Shown here: positions 18,713 through 27,272 of the stretch, piece after piece | How positions within the stretch are numbered: the stretch's first letter is position 1 | Layout of the letters: each line of letters opens with the position of its first letter | DNA from: Alkalihalophilus marmarensis DSM 21297 | Lineage (GTDB): Bacteria; Bacillota; Bacilli; Bacillales; Bacillaceae_D | Direction: 5' to 3' | Length of the DNA: 64,000 nt | NCBI RefSeq assembly: GCF_000474275.2 | Contig: NZ_ATAE01000008.1 | Location: 62,001-126,000, forward strand | Translations under genes and position numbers: made by a program | Notes under the pieces: model-generated | The model's database searches: none | What the model was told of the DNA's origin: nothing | The model's input: only the letters and a program-made list of their open reading frames with translations

Positions 18713-18787
18713 CTTTCCCGTTGCATGGTTGATGTGCTTTTGTGCATTCATGCAACGGAAAGGCGGTTTTTGCTTATTTTTTTATAG
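18713..18787 (+). terminator. Large hairpin between hisC and tyrA
   Basis: CTTTCC-CGTTGCATG (18713-18727) pairs with CATGCAACGGAAAG (18749-18762) with one bulged C, and further GU-containing pairs close the inner loop. GCGG, TTTTTGCTTA and then seven Ts follow. It looks like an intrinsic terminator inside what is one supraoperon in B. subtilis. No convincing promoter lies between it and tyrA. Confidence 0.65.
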
Positions 18788-18847
18788 GGATAGAGAACAG
18801 GAATACGGCTATTCTAGGCTGTGCTTTTTAAATAAGGAGAGAGAACT

Positions 18848-19945
18848 ATGAAGCGAACCGCATTTATTATTGGATTAGGTTTAATCGGGGGGTCGATTGC
18901 ATTAGCGATTAGAAAAGAACATGACGTTCGAATCCTTGGGTATGACATACATGAAGAACAGCTGAAAATGGCTCAGTCATTAAAAGTCGTTGATGAGGCT
19001 TGTCATTCGATTGAAGAAGGCGTAAAGCAAGCTGACTTGATTGTTTTTGCTACCCCTGTTTCAATAACGACGGAGCTTTTAGCGGATTTAGTTCATTTTG
19101 AAATGAAATCCGGTGCGATTATTACCGATGTAGGCAGCACGAAACGAAAAATCTATAAACAAGCTGAATGCTTAAGTGAAAAAGGGATTACCTTTATTGG
19201 AGGTCATCCGATGGCAGGCTCTCATAAAAGCGGTGTAGAGGCTGCTAGAGCTCATCTTTTTGAAAATGCTTATTATATTATTACGCCTAGTCCAGATGCC
19301 GATGCGAGAGCTGTAATACAGCTGCAAAATTGGCTGAAAGGAACGAAGGCGACATTTATTGAAATGTCAGCCGATCAGCATGACCATCTTGCAGGAGCGA
19401 TCAGTCATTTTCCTCATATCGTCGCGGCCAGCCTTGTTCATCAAGTCGCTAAGTTAGAAGAAAAAGACCCGCTCGTCTCAAAGCTTGCAGCAGGGGGATT
19501 TAGAGATATTACTCGTATTGCCTCAGCAAGCCCTGTCATGTGGCGTGACATTTTACTGCAAAATAAAGATAGCCTTCTACACCTCCTGGAAGCGTGGATG
19601 GAGGAGATGGGAGAAGTTAAATCACTAATAGAAGAAGAAAATGAAGTCGATATTTTTACATATTTTGAAGAGGCCAAAGCTTTTCGTGACGGACTGCCGG
19701 TCAAGAAAAAAGGCGCAATCCCGTCTTTTTATGACTTATATGTTGATATCCCTGACCACCCCGGTGTGATTTCAGATGTGACAGGTATCCTGGCACAGCA
19801 TAAAATCAGTATTACAAATATCCGTATTCTAGAAACAAGGGAAGACATCATGGGTGTTTTGAGGCTGACTTTCCGTTCAGAAGATGACTTAGAAGAAGCA
19901 AAGGTGCATTTAGGGCATCATATGTACGATACATACCGGATATAA
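18848..19945 (+). CDS. tyrA: Prephenate dehydrogenase with ACT domain
   Basis: TyrA oxidatively decarboxylates prephenate to 4-hydroxyphenylpyruvate with NAD. The 365-residue protein has an N-terminal Rossmann motif [34 protein letters not shown], the catalytic-site histidine region [11 protein letters not shown] and a C-terminal ACT domain from about residue 295 ([17 protein letters not shown]), which binds tyrosine in the family. An AAGGAG site precedes the ATG. aroA follows 14 bases after its stop. Confidence 0.96.
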   Translation: MKRTAFIIGLGLIGGSIALAIRKEHDVRILGYDIHEEQLKMAQSLKVVDEACHSIEEGVKQADLIVFATPVSITTELLADLVHFEMKSGAIITDVGSTKRKIYKQAECLSEKGITFIGGHPMAGSHKSGVEAARAHLFENAYYIITPSPDADARAVIQLQNWLKGTKATFIEMSADQHDHLAGAISHFPHIVAASLVHQVAKLEEKDPLVSKLAAGGFRDITRIASASPVMWRDILLQNKDSLLHLLEAWMEEMGEVKSLIEEENEVDIFTYFEEAKAFRDGLPVKKKGAIPSFYDLYVDIPDHPGVISDVTGILAQHKISITNIRILETREDIMGVLRLTFRSEDDLEEAKVHLGHHMYDTYRI

Positions 19946-19959
19946 GGAGGAGCATGCAT

Positions 19960-21249
19960 ATGACAACAAATACGATTACTGCAGTAAAACAAGGTCTAAA
20001 TGGAACGATACGTGTACCAGGTGATAAGTCGATCTCTCACCGTGCGGTCATGTTTGGTGCGATCGCTGATGGGGTGACAACGGTAGAAGGTTTCTTAAAT
20101 GGGGAAGATTGTTTAAGTACGATTGCTTGCTTTAAAAAGCTTGGAGTAAACATTACACAAGACGAGGAACATGTGAAGATTGAAGGAAAGGGCTGGGATG
20201 GTTTAGTTGAACCATCAAACATTTTGGATGTAGGAAATTCCGGAACGACTACACGCTTAATGTTAGGAATTCTGGCAACAAGACCGTTTCATTCCGTAAT
20301 GATTGGTGATGACTCGATTGCTAAGCGTCCGATGTCAAGAGTGGTAGATCCCCTTCGTGAAATGGGAGCAGAAATCGATGGACGTGCAAATGGTAATTTC
20401 ACTCCTTTATCTGTCCGCGGCGGCAATACAAAAGGAATTGATTTCACTTCAAAAGTAGCAAGTGCACAGGTGAAGTCGGCTATTCTTTTAGCTGGTCTGC
20501 AAAGTGCGGGAACAACTTCTGTCACAGAGCCGGCCCTCTCCCGGGATCATACAGAAAGAATGCTTGAAGCGTATGGCGTTGAGGTTAAAAGGGAAGGTCT
20601 CAAAGTGAGTGTTAAAGGGGGACAATCTCTAAAGGCAAGCCACATTGTCGTTCCAGGAGACATCTCATCAGCAGCCTTTTTCCTTGTTGCAGGGTCCATT
20701 GTGCCAAATAGTCAGATCACATTGACTGGTGTAGGGCTCAATCCTACCCGCTCAGGCATCATTGATGTTCTTAAAAAAATGGGAGCTTCCCTTACCGTTT
20801 CAAATGAAAAGGTCGTAAGCGGTGAGCCGATAGCTGATTTAACAATTGAGACATCAAGTTTGAAGGGAATTGAGATTGGCGGAGACTTAATTCCGAGACT
20901 GATTGATGAAATTCCAGTCATCGCTGTTCTAGCTTCTCAAGCAGAAGGCAAAACGGTGATAAAAGATGCCGAAGAATTAAAAGTCAAAGAAACAAACCGA
21001 ATCGATACAGTTGTCAGTGAACTGAAGAAGTTAGGAGCGTCGATTGAAGCAACGGAAGATGGAATGATTATTGAAGGCAGCCGTGGCCTTAAAGGTGCAA
21101 CAGTTAACAGCTACGGAGATCATCGAATCGGAATGGCTATGGCGATTGCTGGTCTTATAACAGAAGGTCAAGTTGATATTGAAAGAAGTGAAGCGATTGC
21201 TGTTTCCTATCCTTCATTTTTTGAACATATCGACAGGTTAACAAAATAG
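19960..21249 (+). CDS. aroA: 5-Enolpyruvylshikimate-3-phosphate synthase, class II type
   Basis: AroA (aroE in older B. subtilis naming) transfers enolpyruvate from PEP to shikimate-3-phosphate and is the glyphosate target. The 429-residue protein has [45 protein letters not shown] and NPTR. These four (GDKS, RxHxE, SAQxK, NxTR) are the sequence marks of the naturally glyphosate-tolerant class II enzymes, the class B. subtilis also belongs to. Tolerance itself is not shown. ATG 19960 lies nine bases after AAGGAGG; the in-frame ATG at 19954 is too close. Confidence 0.96.
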   Translation: MTTNTITAVKQGLNGTIRVPGDKSISHRAVMFGAIADGVTTVEGFLNGEDCLSTIACFKKLGVNITQDEEHVKIEGKGWDGLVEPSNILDVGNSGTTTRLMLGILATRPFHSVMIGDDSIAKRPMSRVVDPLREMGAEIDGRANGNFTPLSVRGGNTKGIDFTSKVASAQVKSAILLAGLQSAGTTSVTEPALSRDHTERMLEAYGVEVKREGLKVSVKGGQSLKASHIVVPGDISSAAFFLVAGSIVPNSQITLTGVGLNPTRSGIIDVLKKMGASLTVSNEKVVSGEPIADLTIETSSLKGIEIGGDLIPRLIDEIPVIAVLASQAEGKTVIKDAEELKVKETNRIDTVVSELKKLGASIEATEDGMIIEGSRGLKGATVNSYGDHRIGMAMAIAGLITEGQVDIERSEAIAVSYPSFFEHIDRLTK

Positions 21250-21256
21250 AAGTGAG

Positions 21257-21290
21257 AACCTTGTGATGAGAGATCACAAGGTTTTTATTT
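21257..21290 (+). terminator. Terminator of the tyrA-aroA end of the supraoperon
   Basis: A perfect 11-bp stem AACCTTGTGAT / ATCACAAGGTT with a GAGAG loop leads into TTTATTTT. Confidence 0.92.
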
Positions 21291-21295
21291 TAAAC

Positions 21296-21392
21296 AAAAA
21301 AAGTCCCTAACTCGAAAATGTAAGCGTTTTCGAGTTAGGGTTTAGCAAAAGCTACATATAGTATGGATAGGAGTGGAGAGAAACCATACGCT
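21296..21392 (-). ncRNA. Candidate small regulatory RNA with anti-Shine-Dalgarno loop
   Basis: On the minus strand a near-consensus promoter (next entry) predicts a ~97-nt transcript ending in an intrinsic terminator. Its 14-bp perfect stem (plus-strand arms 21305-21318 and 21327-21340) is followed by ACT and seven Us. Near the 5' end a GUAUGG/CCAUAC stem displays a 17-nt pyrimidine loop, UUUCUCUCCACUCCUAU, complementary to Shine-Dalgarno-like sequences. A four-bp UAGC-UUUU-GCUA hairpin lies between. No ORF longer than a few codons fits. It resembles trans-acting sRNAs of Firmicutes that pair C-rich loops with ribosome-binding sites; the function is inference. Confidence 0.65.
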
Positions 21393-21398
21393 ACTTTT

Positions 21399-21426
21399 AT
21401 TATAACTATTTGACCTATGAAGTCAA
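21399..21426 (-). promoter_or_regulatory. Promoter of the candidate sRNA
   Basis: Reading the minus strand, TTGACT (plus 21421-21426), a 16-bp spacer and TATAAT (plus 21399-21404) match sigma-A -35 and -10 elements at 11 of 12 positions, pointing away from the next gene and towards the aroA terminator. Confidence 0.75.
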
Positions 21427-21526
21427 CAGATAAATGAAAAAATTCTAAAAACTTTTTCGGGTTTTAAGTTCAGGTTCTCATCTTTCCTTTCTTTTCATAG
21501 CTTGTCTATAAGGATAGGGAGGGATC

Positions 21527-22483
21527 ATGTTGTATTTACTCAATCATATTCACATACATGATTGTCTAGAGAGGCCAGCTCGTTCGTATTTAATTAAAGA
21601 AGGAAAGATTACGTATATTAATACTTCAATGCCACGGTGGATCGGAAAAACATCAAATGGTACAGGGCTTACAATAGCCGAAGGAGCCATCTATACGATG
21701 ACAAGCCCCTGTTCCTCAAAACAGTCTTTTTCAGCATTTAAAAAGCAACAGGTGAACCTTATTAAAAAAGGAGGCACAAGCTGCATTTCTTTTGCTCAAG
21801 CAGAATATGAAAGAGAAATTGAGGCCGCAATGAAAAGGCAGAAGCATGCGATGGTAAATAGCACCCTTGACTATGTTCTTGGACTAGAGCTGCCGATCCA
21901 TCTGCTTAGACCGACCGTGGTTTCAGCATGCAAGCGATTGCTTATTCCCGTTATAAAGGTCCATATTAATTCCGTTGAACAGTTGTATCAGGTCCAATGG
22001 GAGCATATTTCTTATTTACAGCTCACTTATCCGCTTGTACTTATTCCTGTTTTTAAAACGACGGCTAAAGGAGAGCGCTCTCAAATGAAAGAGATCTGGG
22101 ATCAGTATTGTACATATTACCGATTGCAGACAGAAGATGATCCAGTGAATGAGAAGTGGAGCAAGAAAGCTTTGCAAAAAATGGGTCTCTTTCCCGTCAA
22201 AGGGGAGCTGCTTGTGTCTAGTGATTTTGATTATCAGCTATTTAATAACTACCAGAGAGAGTGTAATCAACCTCCGAAAAAGCAAGGTTTTTTTCTTGAT
22301 GGAAAGACAGATCTTGATTATGATAAAAGAGAGCCGGCAATAGTGGCTCTACGTGATCGTGCATTAAAAGTAAATCTAGACACTTGTTTTTACCCGGGAT
22401 ATGGCAGGCAGATAGAAGTGACTACACCTAGGCGTTTTCTAACCATTCATGCTGCTGCCCCGGTATCATCTGCTATGCTCTAA
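21527..22483 (+). CDS. Hypothetical protein, possible degenerate amidohydrolase
   Basis: I do not recognise this 318-residue protein with certainty. Its first 60 residues (SYLIKEGKITYINTS, then LTIAEGAIYTMT) follow the layout of the small beta domain that opens amidohydrolases, where a conserved PGxIDxHxH metal motif would come next. Here that motif is replaced by AEGAIYTMTSPC, with no HxH, so catalysis of the usual kind is unlikely. The start ATG follows GGATAGGGAGGG. It sits between aroA and ypiA, where B. subtilis has no such gene as far as I recall. No signal peptide or membrane helix is visible. Confidence 0.6.
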   Translation: MLYLLNHIHIHDCLERPARSYLIKEGKITYINTSMPRWIGKTSNGTGLTIAEGAIYTMTSPCSSKQSFSAFKKQQVNLIKKGGTSCISFAQAEYEREIEAAMKRQKHAMVNSTLDYVLGLELPIHLLRPTVVSACKRLLIPVIKVHINSVEQLYQVQWEHISYLQLTYPLVLIPVFKTTAKGERSQMKEIWDQYCTYYRLQTEDDPVNEKWSKKALQKMGLFPVKGELLVSSDFDYQLFNNYQRECNQPPKKQGFFLDGKTDLDYDKREPAIVALRDRALKVNLDTCFYPGYGRQIEVTTPRRFLTIHAAAPVSSAML

Positions 22484-22654
22484 CAATATTGGATGCCGTC
22501 ATTCATGTGGTGAGTCATATGGTCATTTTTTGATCATGAATTTTATCATATACAGGAGTGATGGCATTATTCACTTATTCGGTCGTTAAGGAAGGTTTTT
22601 ATACCGTAGAACCCGAATGAAGTAGCAAGGTATAAGAATCAGGAGGAATCAACG

Positions 22655-23914
22655 ATGGAATGGATAAAAAAAGCGCTCGAGCTAATTGAATCAGGTCAAA
22701 TAGAGGAAGGCCTCGCAGCACTTAGTAAAGCTGAAAAATCAGCGGATCATGATCAAAAATTTGCAATAGCAGAGGTTTATTATGAACTTGGTCATTTAAA
22801 AGAGACAGAACGGATCGTTAACGAGTTATTAGTACTTTACCCCGATGAAGGCAGTCTGATTATCTTCGCAGCTGAAGTAATGATTGATGGGGATAAGGAA
22901 GATGAAGCTATTGAATGGCTGCTTGAGATCAAAGAAGATGATCCGACTTATCTTCAAGCACAATTATTGCTTGCTGATCTTTATCAGATGCAATCTTTAG
23001 ATGAAGTAGCCGAACAAAAGCTTCTTCAAGCAGCTAAAGCAGCACCAGATGAAGTGATTATCTCTTATGGACTTGGGGAATTTTATTTAGAGCGTGGGGA
23101 TTATAATAAAAGTATTCCTCATCTGAAAAAAGCTGTACACCGAGCTGAGGAGCTTCCAAATATCGAAGTGGATTTAAAAATGGCAGAAGCGTATAGTGCT
23201 AGCGGACAATTTGAAGAAGCTTTGGTTTATTATGAGAAAGGGTTAAAGGATCACCTTGAACCGCATGCCTTGTTCGGATACGGCTTTACCGCTTATCAAG
23301 TGGGAGATATGACTCTTGCGATCGAGCAATTAGAGGCATTAAAAGCACTTGATCCTGACTTCTCAAGTTTATATCCATATTTAGCAAAAGCGCTCGAGGC
23401 TGAAAACCGGCTTGAAGAGGCAATGGATATTATAAAAGATGGAATGTCTGTTGATGAGTACAACGAGGAACTTTATATTATGGCTGGAAAGCTTTCGTTT
23501 AAACGTCAGCGTCCAGATGAAGGGGAATTGTATTTACGCAAAGTCATTGCTCTGAACCCTTCTAATTTAGATGCTGTTCAAACGCTTGCAGCTTACTTAA
23601 AGCATACCGAACAATTTGATCAGCTTGTTGAGTTAATGACTCACACTAAATCTTACGGTGAAGTCGATCCTCTTCTCACATGGTATGAAGGAGCAGCTTT
23701 AAGAGAGCTTGAAGAATATGATGAGGCACTTCGCTGCTATCAGGAAGTGAGTGATCATTTTAATGAAGATGAAGATTTCTTATTTGAATACGCAAGCTTC
23801 CTCCTCGAAGAAGGACAACGCGAAAAAGCAGCGGCAGCTTTTAAGCAGTTACTTCACATTAATCCAGATCGATCTGATGTGTCGGAAATGGTCAATCAAT
23901 TAGAATTAGATTAA
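22655..23914 (+). CDS. ypiA: TPR-repeat protein YpiA
   Basis: The 419-residue acidic protein is built of tetratricopeptide repeats from about residue 2 to the C-terminus, visible as recurring patterns such as YYELGHLKETERIVNELL, YGLGEFYLERGDYNKSIPHL and ALRCYQEVSDHFNEDEDF. TPR solenoids act as protein-binding scaffolds in the cytoplasm. Its position after the aro/trp genes and before ypiB matches B. subtilis ypiA, whose molecular role is not well defined. A strong AGGAGGA site precedes the ATG. The 170-base gap upstream has no clear promoter. Confidence 0.9.
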   Translation: MEWIKKALELIESGQIEEGLAALSKAEKSADHDQKFAIAEVYYELGHLKETERIVNELLVLYPDEGSLIIFAAEVMIDGDKEDEAIEWLLEIKEDDPTYLQAQLLLADLYQMQSLDEVAEQKLLQAAKAAPDEVIISYGLGEFYLERGDYNKSIPHLKKAVHRAEELPNIEVDLKMAEAYSASGQFEEALVYYEKGLKDHLEPHALFGYGFTAYQVGDMTLAIEQLEALKALDPDFSSLYPYLAKALEAENRLEEAMDIIKDGMSVDEYNEELYIMAGKLSFKRQRPDEGELYLRKVIALNPSNLDAVQTLAAYLKHTEQFDQLVELMTHTKSYGEVDPLLTWYEGAALRELEEYDEALRCYQEVSDHFNEDEDFLFEYASFLLEEGQREKAAAAFKQLLHINPDRSDVSEMVNQLELD

Positions 23915-24081
23915 TTTAGGATGAAACAAGGATTTAACGACTCAAACAGCGAATGATTAGTTATAAAGATGAACCTTTTGTAGGTGAACCTTAGATTAAA
24001 GGTTAAAAATAATATGAAGTGTTTTCATACAAATGGTTTGTACCAATATAACTGCTTATAAATCACGAAGGAGGATGGAGC

Positions 24082-24627
24082 ATGGGCAGCATCATTCCAG
24101 TAGTGGAGAAAAAAGAGTTTCTTCGAGGCTTTTTGCAGCATTATGAGCTTAAGAGGCGTGAGTGTGCGTGGTTGTTAAATTACTTAATGAGTGATGATGA
24201 ATTAATGGAGCGGGTTCACTTTGTAGAGCGAGCAGCATCTACACCGAAAGCTTTAGTGATCTCAGCAACGGGTGTCGATACTGTCCCGTTTTCATTTCAC
24301 AAATTTAAACATATCACCACAGATGCTGAAAAAGCATTTCATGATATTCGTCTTAATCAAACAGAGGATATTTATATCGAACTCCATTTTGCCAACCCGA
24401 AGATGTACCCGCCCTATTTAGCGGTGCTTGAGGATAATCCATACTTGCCAGAGAATGAAGAAATTGCTCAGGTCCACCAACGTTTAGCAGAAGATTTGCT
24501 TGATGCATCTATTAAAACTTTCCGCAAAAAGGATCTGCAAACGAAAATTGACGAGGCATTAGATAATAAGGATTACGAACGTTTTATCGAATTGTCTACA
24601 GAGCTAAAACAATTAGAGACCCATTAA
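24082..24627 (+). CDS. ypiB: UPF0302 / IDEAL-domain protein YpiB
   Basis: The 181-residue protein matches YpiB (UPF0302). The N-terminal domain carries GFLQHYELKRRECAWLLNYL and the closing segment DLQTKIDEALDNKDYERFIELS is the short helical IDEAL domain that also occurs in other Bacillus proteins. The function is not established. It follows an AAGGAGGATGGAG site and is separated from ypiA by 167 bases that hold nothing I can assign. Confidence 0.9.
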   Translation: MGSIIPVVEKKEFLRGFLQHYELKRRECAWLLNYLMSDDELMERVHFVERAASTPKALVISATGVDTVPFSFHKFKHITTDAEKAFHDIRLNQTEDIYIELHFANPKMYPPYLAVLEDNPYLPENEEIAQVHQRLAEDLLDASIKTFRKKDLQTKIDEALDNKDYERFIELSTELKQLETH

Positions 24628-24880
24628 AAAGCTTCTTTATCAAAGAGGCTTGGACATAATGCAAGTGTATTAACGAGAAGAGAATAATATGCAGGCTAAT
24701 GTAGAGATTTTGACGTTCTAGGATTTCCACGGTGCCTTAAGCCAACAAGGAATATCAAGGCGGCTCATTCATTGTGAAATGAAGAGGCGTCTTTTTTTGT
24801 GTTAAGTTAAAGCTCAACCTTGTTTCATCCTCGGTTGATTCGTGCAGACAGAAATTAAAACATGTGTTGGAGGAGAGACC
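24628..24880. other. Non-coding stretch after ypiB with an orphan hairpin-terminator
   Basis: No convincing ORF on either strand. A 10-bp hairpin without a T-tract (24629-24651, AAGCTTCTTT/AAAGAGGCTT) follows ypiB. Further on, an imperfect stem (about 24757-24772 with 24779-24791) runs into seven Ts at 24792-24798. It looks like an intrinsic terminator more than 130 bases from any gene, so a short untranslated RNA could end here. No good promoter was found. Confidence 0.4.
24757..24798 (+). terminator. Orphan intrinsic terminator
   Basis: The stem pairs GGCTC..TTCAT with ATGAA..GAGGCG, with one bulge and mismatches at the base, and is followed by TCTTTTTTT. No gene ends nearby on the plus strand other than ypiB 130 bases upstream. 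Confidence 0.5.
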
Positions 24881-25000
24881 GCCGCTCCTGAAATATACTA
24901 CGCTTTCCGTGGTGAGCTAGTGAGCTTCCTCAGGCTAAAGCCCTGCGGGATCTCACTCCTGCTCTAGTCACCACTGGAGTCTCCGTATATTTCATCCGCT
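24881..25000 (-). repeat. 120-nt structured interspersed repeat, copy A
   Basis: The element begins GCCGCTCCTGAAATATAC and ends ATATTTCATCCGCT on the plus strand, so its ends are imperfect inverted repeats. The inner arms GTGGTGA..CTAG and CTAG-TCACCAC also pair, giving one long hairpin. Copy C at 55603-55722 is the same length and orientation. Similar elements are familiar from Bacillaceae intergenic regions (GACTCCTGC..GGCTC..GCGGAAAGCGA core, read on the minus strand). It has no coding capacity. Confidence 0.8.
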
Positions 25001-25149
25001 AGGTTAGTACGTTTTCTAATTATTATGTGGAGCAATTTAGTTGCGGTTCAGTTCTTTAAAAATGCAGACTTTCTTGGGTTCATCTGCTGAGCTCCGTGTT
25101 CTGTTTATAAAAATGGGAGCAGCTTAACAGTATCCTCTCTCCGTTGATG

Positions 25150-25266
25150 GGAGTGGAAGGTACTCGACTCCTGCGGGATGTGCGTGACCAGGAAGACCCC
25201 AAAGGGCGAAAGGCCGAGGAGGCTCCCGGACCGCCCGCGGAAAGCGAGTGCCTTAGTGGAAATTAA
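25150..25266 (+). repeat. Structured interspersed repeat, copy B (diverged, opposite orientation)
   Basis: It shares the core GACTCCTGCGGGAT, GAGGAGGCTC and GCGGAAAGCGAGT with copies A and C, but reads on the plus strand and has different outer arms (GAGTGGAAGGTACTCG versus CGAGTGCCTTAGTGG). It is more GC-rich than its surroundings. Copies A and B face each other 150 bases apart between ypiB and ypiF; the intervening 25001-25149 shows no gene. Confidence 0.75.
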
Positions 25267-25398
25267 CTACTCTGGCAGGGGGCTTTTTCAGTATGTTGTG
25301 CTATTTTATTTACAGCTTTATAAATAGTGATTGATTGTCTTATGACGTAGAAAAAGGTAGAATGACTAGGTAAACGAATTGGAAATAGAGGTGATTTT

Positions 25399-25860
25399 AT
25401 GAAGTGGCAATCGAGTGAAATGGATAAGTACTTGCAATCAAAAGAATATGTTGATACGGCAATTGTGCCGCTTATCCCAATCTCTTGGCAGAAGGAAATC
25501 AAATCGACAGTGGCAATGGGAGAATTTATTTCTATCATCACCCAAGAGCTTGAAAGACAGTTCCAAGGGCGCGTCGTGTTATTCCCGGCTTTTACATACT
25601 TAGAAAAAGAAAATGCCGAAGAGCGGACGCTGCGGCTTAAGCGCTGGTCAGAAGAGCTGAAGCTTGGCGGGATGGAGCATATTGTCTATGCAACGTCAGA
25701 CGGCTTTTGGAAAACGGTAGAAGAGGAACTGGGAGAATGGCTGATATGGCTGCCATCCATACCGCTTGAACATCTATCATCAGAAAATAGACGTGAAGTG
25801 ATTGGCGGGCAAATTAAACAGTTAGTCCCGATTATGACAAACAAGTGGCAAAATCGATAA
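25399..25860 (+). CDS. ypiF: YpiF family protein (DUF2487)
   Basis: The 153-residue protein begins MKWQSSEMDKYLQSKEYVDTAIVPLIPI and continues with GRVVLFPAFTYL, as in the YpiF/DUF2487 family, which has no established function. In B. subtilis ypiF sits directly before qcrA, as here. No signal peptide or membrane helix is seen. GAGGTG precedes the ATG. It probably belongs to a separate transcript from qcrABC, which has its own promoter. Confidence 0.88.
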   Translation: MKWQSSEMDKYLQSKEYVDTAIVPLIPISWQKEIKSTVAMGEFISIITQELERQFQGRVVLFPAFTYLEKENAEERTLRLKRWSEELKLGGMEHIVYATSDGFWKTVEEELGEWLIWLPSIPLEHLSSENRREVIGGQIKQLVPIMTNKWQNR

Positions 25861-25897
25861 TCATGGCAAAATCGTGTCGTTTTACTTCTTGAAACAA

Positions 25898-25926
25898 TTG
25901 ACACCGCTAGGTCATTAAGCTATCAT
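25898..25926 (+). promoter_or_regulatory. Promoter of qcrABC
   Basis: TTGACA with a 17-bp spacer and TATCAT is almost consensus sigma-A. It lies 77 bases before qcrA. The strength fits a constitutive respiratory-chain operon. Confidence 0.85.
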
Positions 25927-26002
25927 GGGTATGTCCTAGTATTATATGTGTTTAACTGTACCCGTTAAGGGTCTTATTTTATAGTGTAGGGGGGGAAAAC
26001 TA

Positions 26003-26503
26003 GTGAGCGAAAAAGAGCACAAAGTTTCACGACGACAATTTTTAACGTACACGCTTACAGGTGTTGGTGGCTTCATGGCTGCGGGAATGCTGATGCCAAT
26101 GGCACGCTTTGCCCTTGATCCTGCTTTGAAAGCTGGAACTGAATCTGAATATGAGCCTGTATGTTATCTTGAAGAATTGACAGAGGAACCACAAAAGTTT
26201 GCTTTCAGCTTTGAGCAGCAAGATGCGTGGTACGAATCGGAAGTAACACGTGAAGCGTATATCTTTATCCGTGGGGATGAGGTAACAGCGCTTTCACCAA
26301 CATGTACGCACCTAGGCTGTACGGTATCATACGGTTCGAATGATGATCATCCGGAGCGTTTCTATTGCCCATGTCACTTTGGTATGTTTGAAAAAGACGG
26401 TATCAACGTACCAGGTACACCGCCTCAGCGTCCACTTGATGTGTATGATGTGATGGTTCAAGATGGAAAAGTATACTTAGGTCAAATTAATCAGCGAACA
26501 TAA
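26003..26503 (+). CDS. qcrA: Menaquinol:cytochrome c reductase Rieske iron-sulfur subunit
   Basis: QcrA carries the [2Fe-2S] Rieske cluster of the bc complex on the outer face of the membrane. The 166-residue protein has both cluster boxes, CTHLGC near residue 111 and CPCHFG near residue 130, plus the disulfide cysteines they contain. The N-terminus SRRQFLTYTLTG followed by a hydrophobic stretch is a twin-arginine signal-anchor, as for B. subtilis QcrA. GTG start after AGGGGGGG. First gene of qcrABC. Confidence 0.97.
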   Translation: MSEKEHKVSRRQFLTYTLTGVGGFMAAGMLMPMARFALDPALKAGTESEYEPVCYLEELTEEPQKFAFSFEQQDAWYESEVTREAYIFIRGDEVTALSPTCTHLGCTVSYGSNDDHPERFYCPCHFGMFEKDGINVPGTPPQRPLDVYDVMVQDGKVYLGQINQRT

Positions 26504-26518
26504 GGAGGGGCGTAATCG

Positions 26519-27190
26519 ATGCTTCAAAAAATTTACGACTATGTTGATGAGCGTCTTGATATTACGCCTATGTGGCGCGATATTGCTGACCACGAAGTGC
26601 CTGAGCACGTTAACCCTGCTCACCATTTCTCTGCGTTCGTATACTGTTTTGGTGGATTAACTTTCTTCGTTACAGTCATTCAGATTTTATCAGGTATGTT
26701 CCTAACGATGTATTATGTACCGGATATTATCAACGCTTATCAATCAGTAGCTTACTTACAAAACGAAGTAGCTTTCGGTGTGATCGTACGTGGGATGCAC
26801 CACTGGGGAGCTAGTTTGGTTATTGTTATGATGTTTTTACACACGTTGCGGGTATTCTTTACCGGTTCATATAAGAAGCCTCGTGAATTAAACTGGGTTG
26901 TCGGTGTACTTATTTTCTTCGTTATGCTTGGTTTAGGTTTCACAGGTTACTTATTACCATGGGATATGAAAGCATACTTTGCGACTGTTGTAGGTCTGCA
27001 AATTGCTGAGAGTGTTCCACTCATTGGTGGATTTGCGAAAACATTGCTTGCCGGCGGGGAAGTAATCGGGGCTGCTACACTAGCACGTTTCTTCGCGATT
27101 CACGTATTCTTCTTACCAGGTGCCTTACTTGGTTTATTAGCGGCTCACTTCTACATGATCCGTAAACAAGGTATTTCTGGTCCATTGTAA
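26519..27190 (+). CDS. qcrB: Menaquinol:cytochrome c reductase cytochrome b subunit
   Basis: QcrB is the b6-type four-helix cytochrome that oxidises menaquinol and binds two b haems plus a further haem. At 223 residues it has the Bacillus length. Haem-ligand histidines lie in RGMHHWGASLV and in the RFFAIHVFFLPG region. Cys43 (FVYCFGG) is at the position of the cysteine that binds the extra haem covalently in B. subtilis. It begins 15 bases after qcrA with an AAGGAGGGG site. Confidence 0.97.
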   Translation: MLQKIYDYVDERLDITPMWRDIADHEVPEHVNPAHHFSAFVYCFGGLTFFVTVIQILSGMFLTMYYVPDIINAYQSVAYLQNEVAFGVIVRGMHHWGASLVIVMMFLHTLRVFFTGSYKKPRELNWVVGVLIFFVMLGLGFTGYLLPWDMKAYFATVVGLQIAESVPLIGGFAKTLLAGGEVIGAATLARFFAIHVFFLPGALLGLLAAHFYMIRKQGISGPL

Positions 27191-27272
27191 GATTTAATGG
27201 CGTGTTTGAAAGCTTAATAATGATTGATCTTTTAGACACCCTCTAACTGAAAAATAAAAAGGAGGGAACGAG

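Noticed and set aside
21319-21332. TGTAAGCGTTTTCG matches a CcpA cre site at 13 of 14 positions
   Set aside because: It is fully explained as the loop and right arm of the sRNA terminator hairpin, and no catabolic gene lies nearby.
22561-22620. 19-codon ORF (MALFTYSVVKEGFYTVEPE) before ypiA
   Set aside because: The AGGAG is only two bases from the ATG and the ORF is too short to judge; no family recognised.
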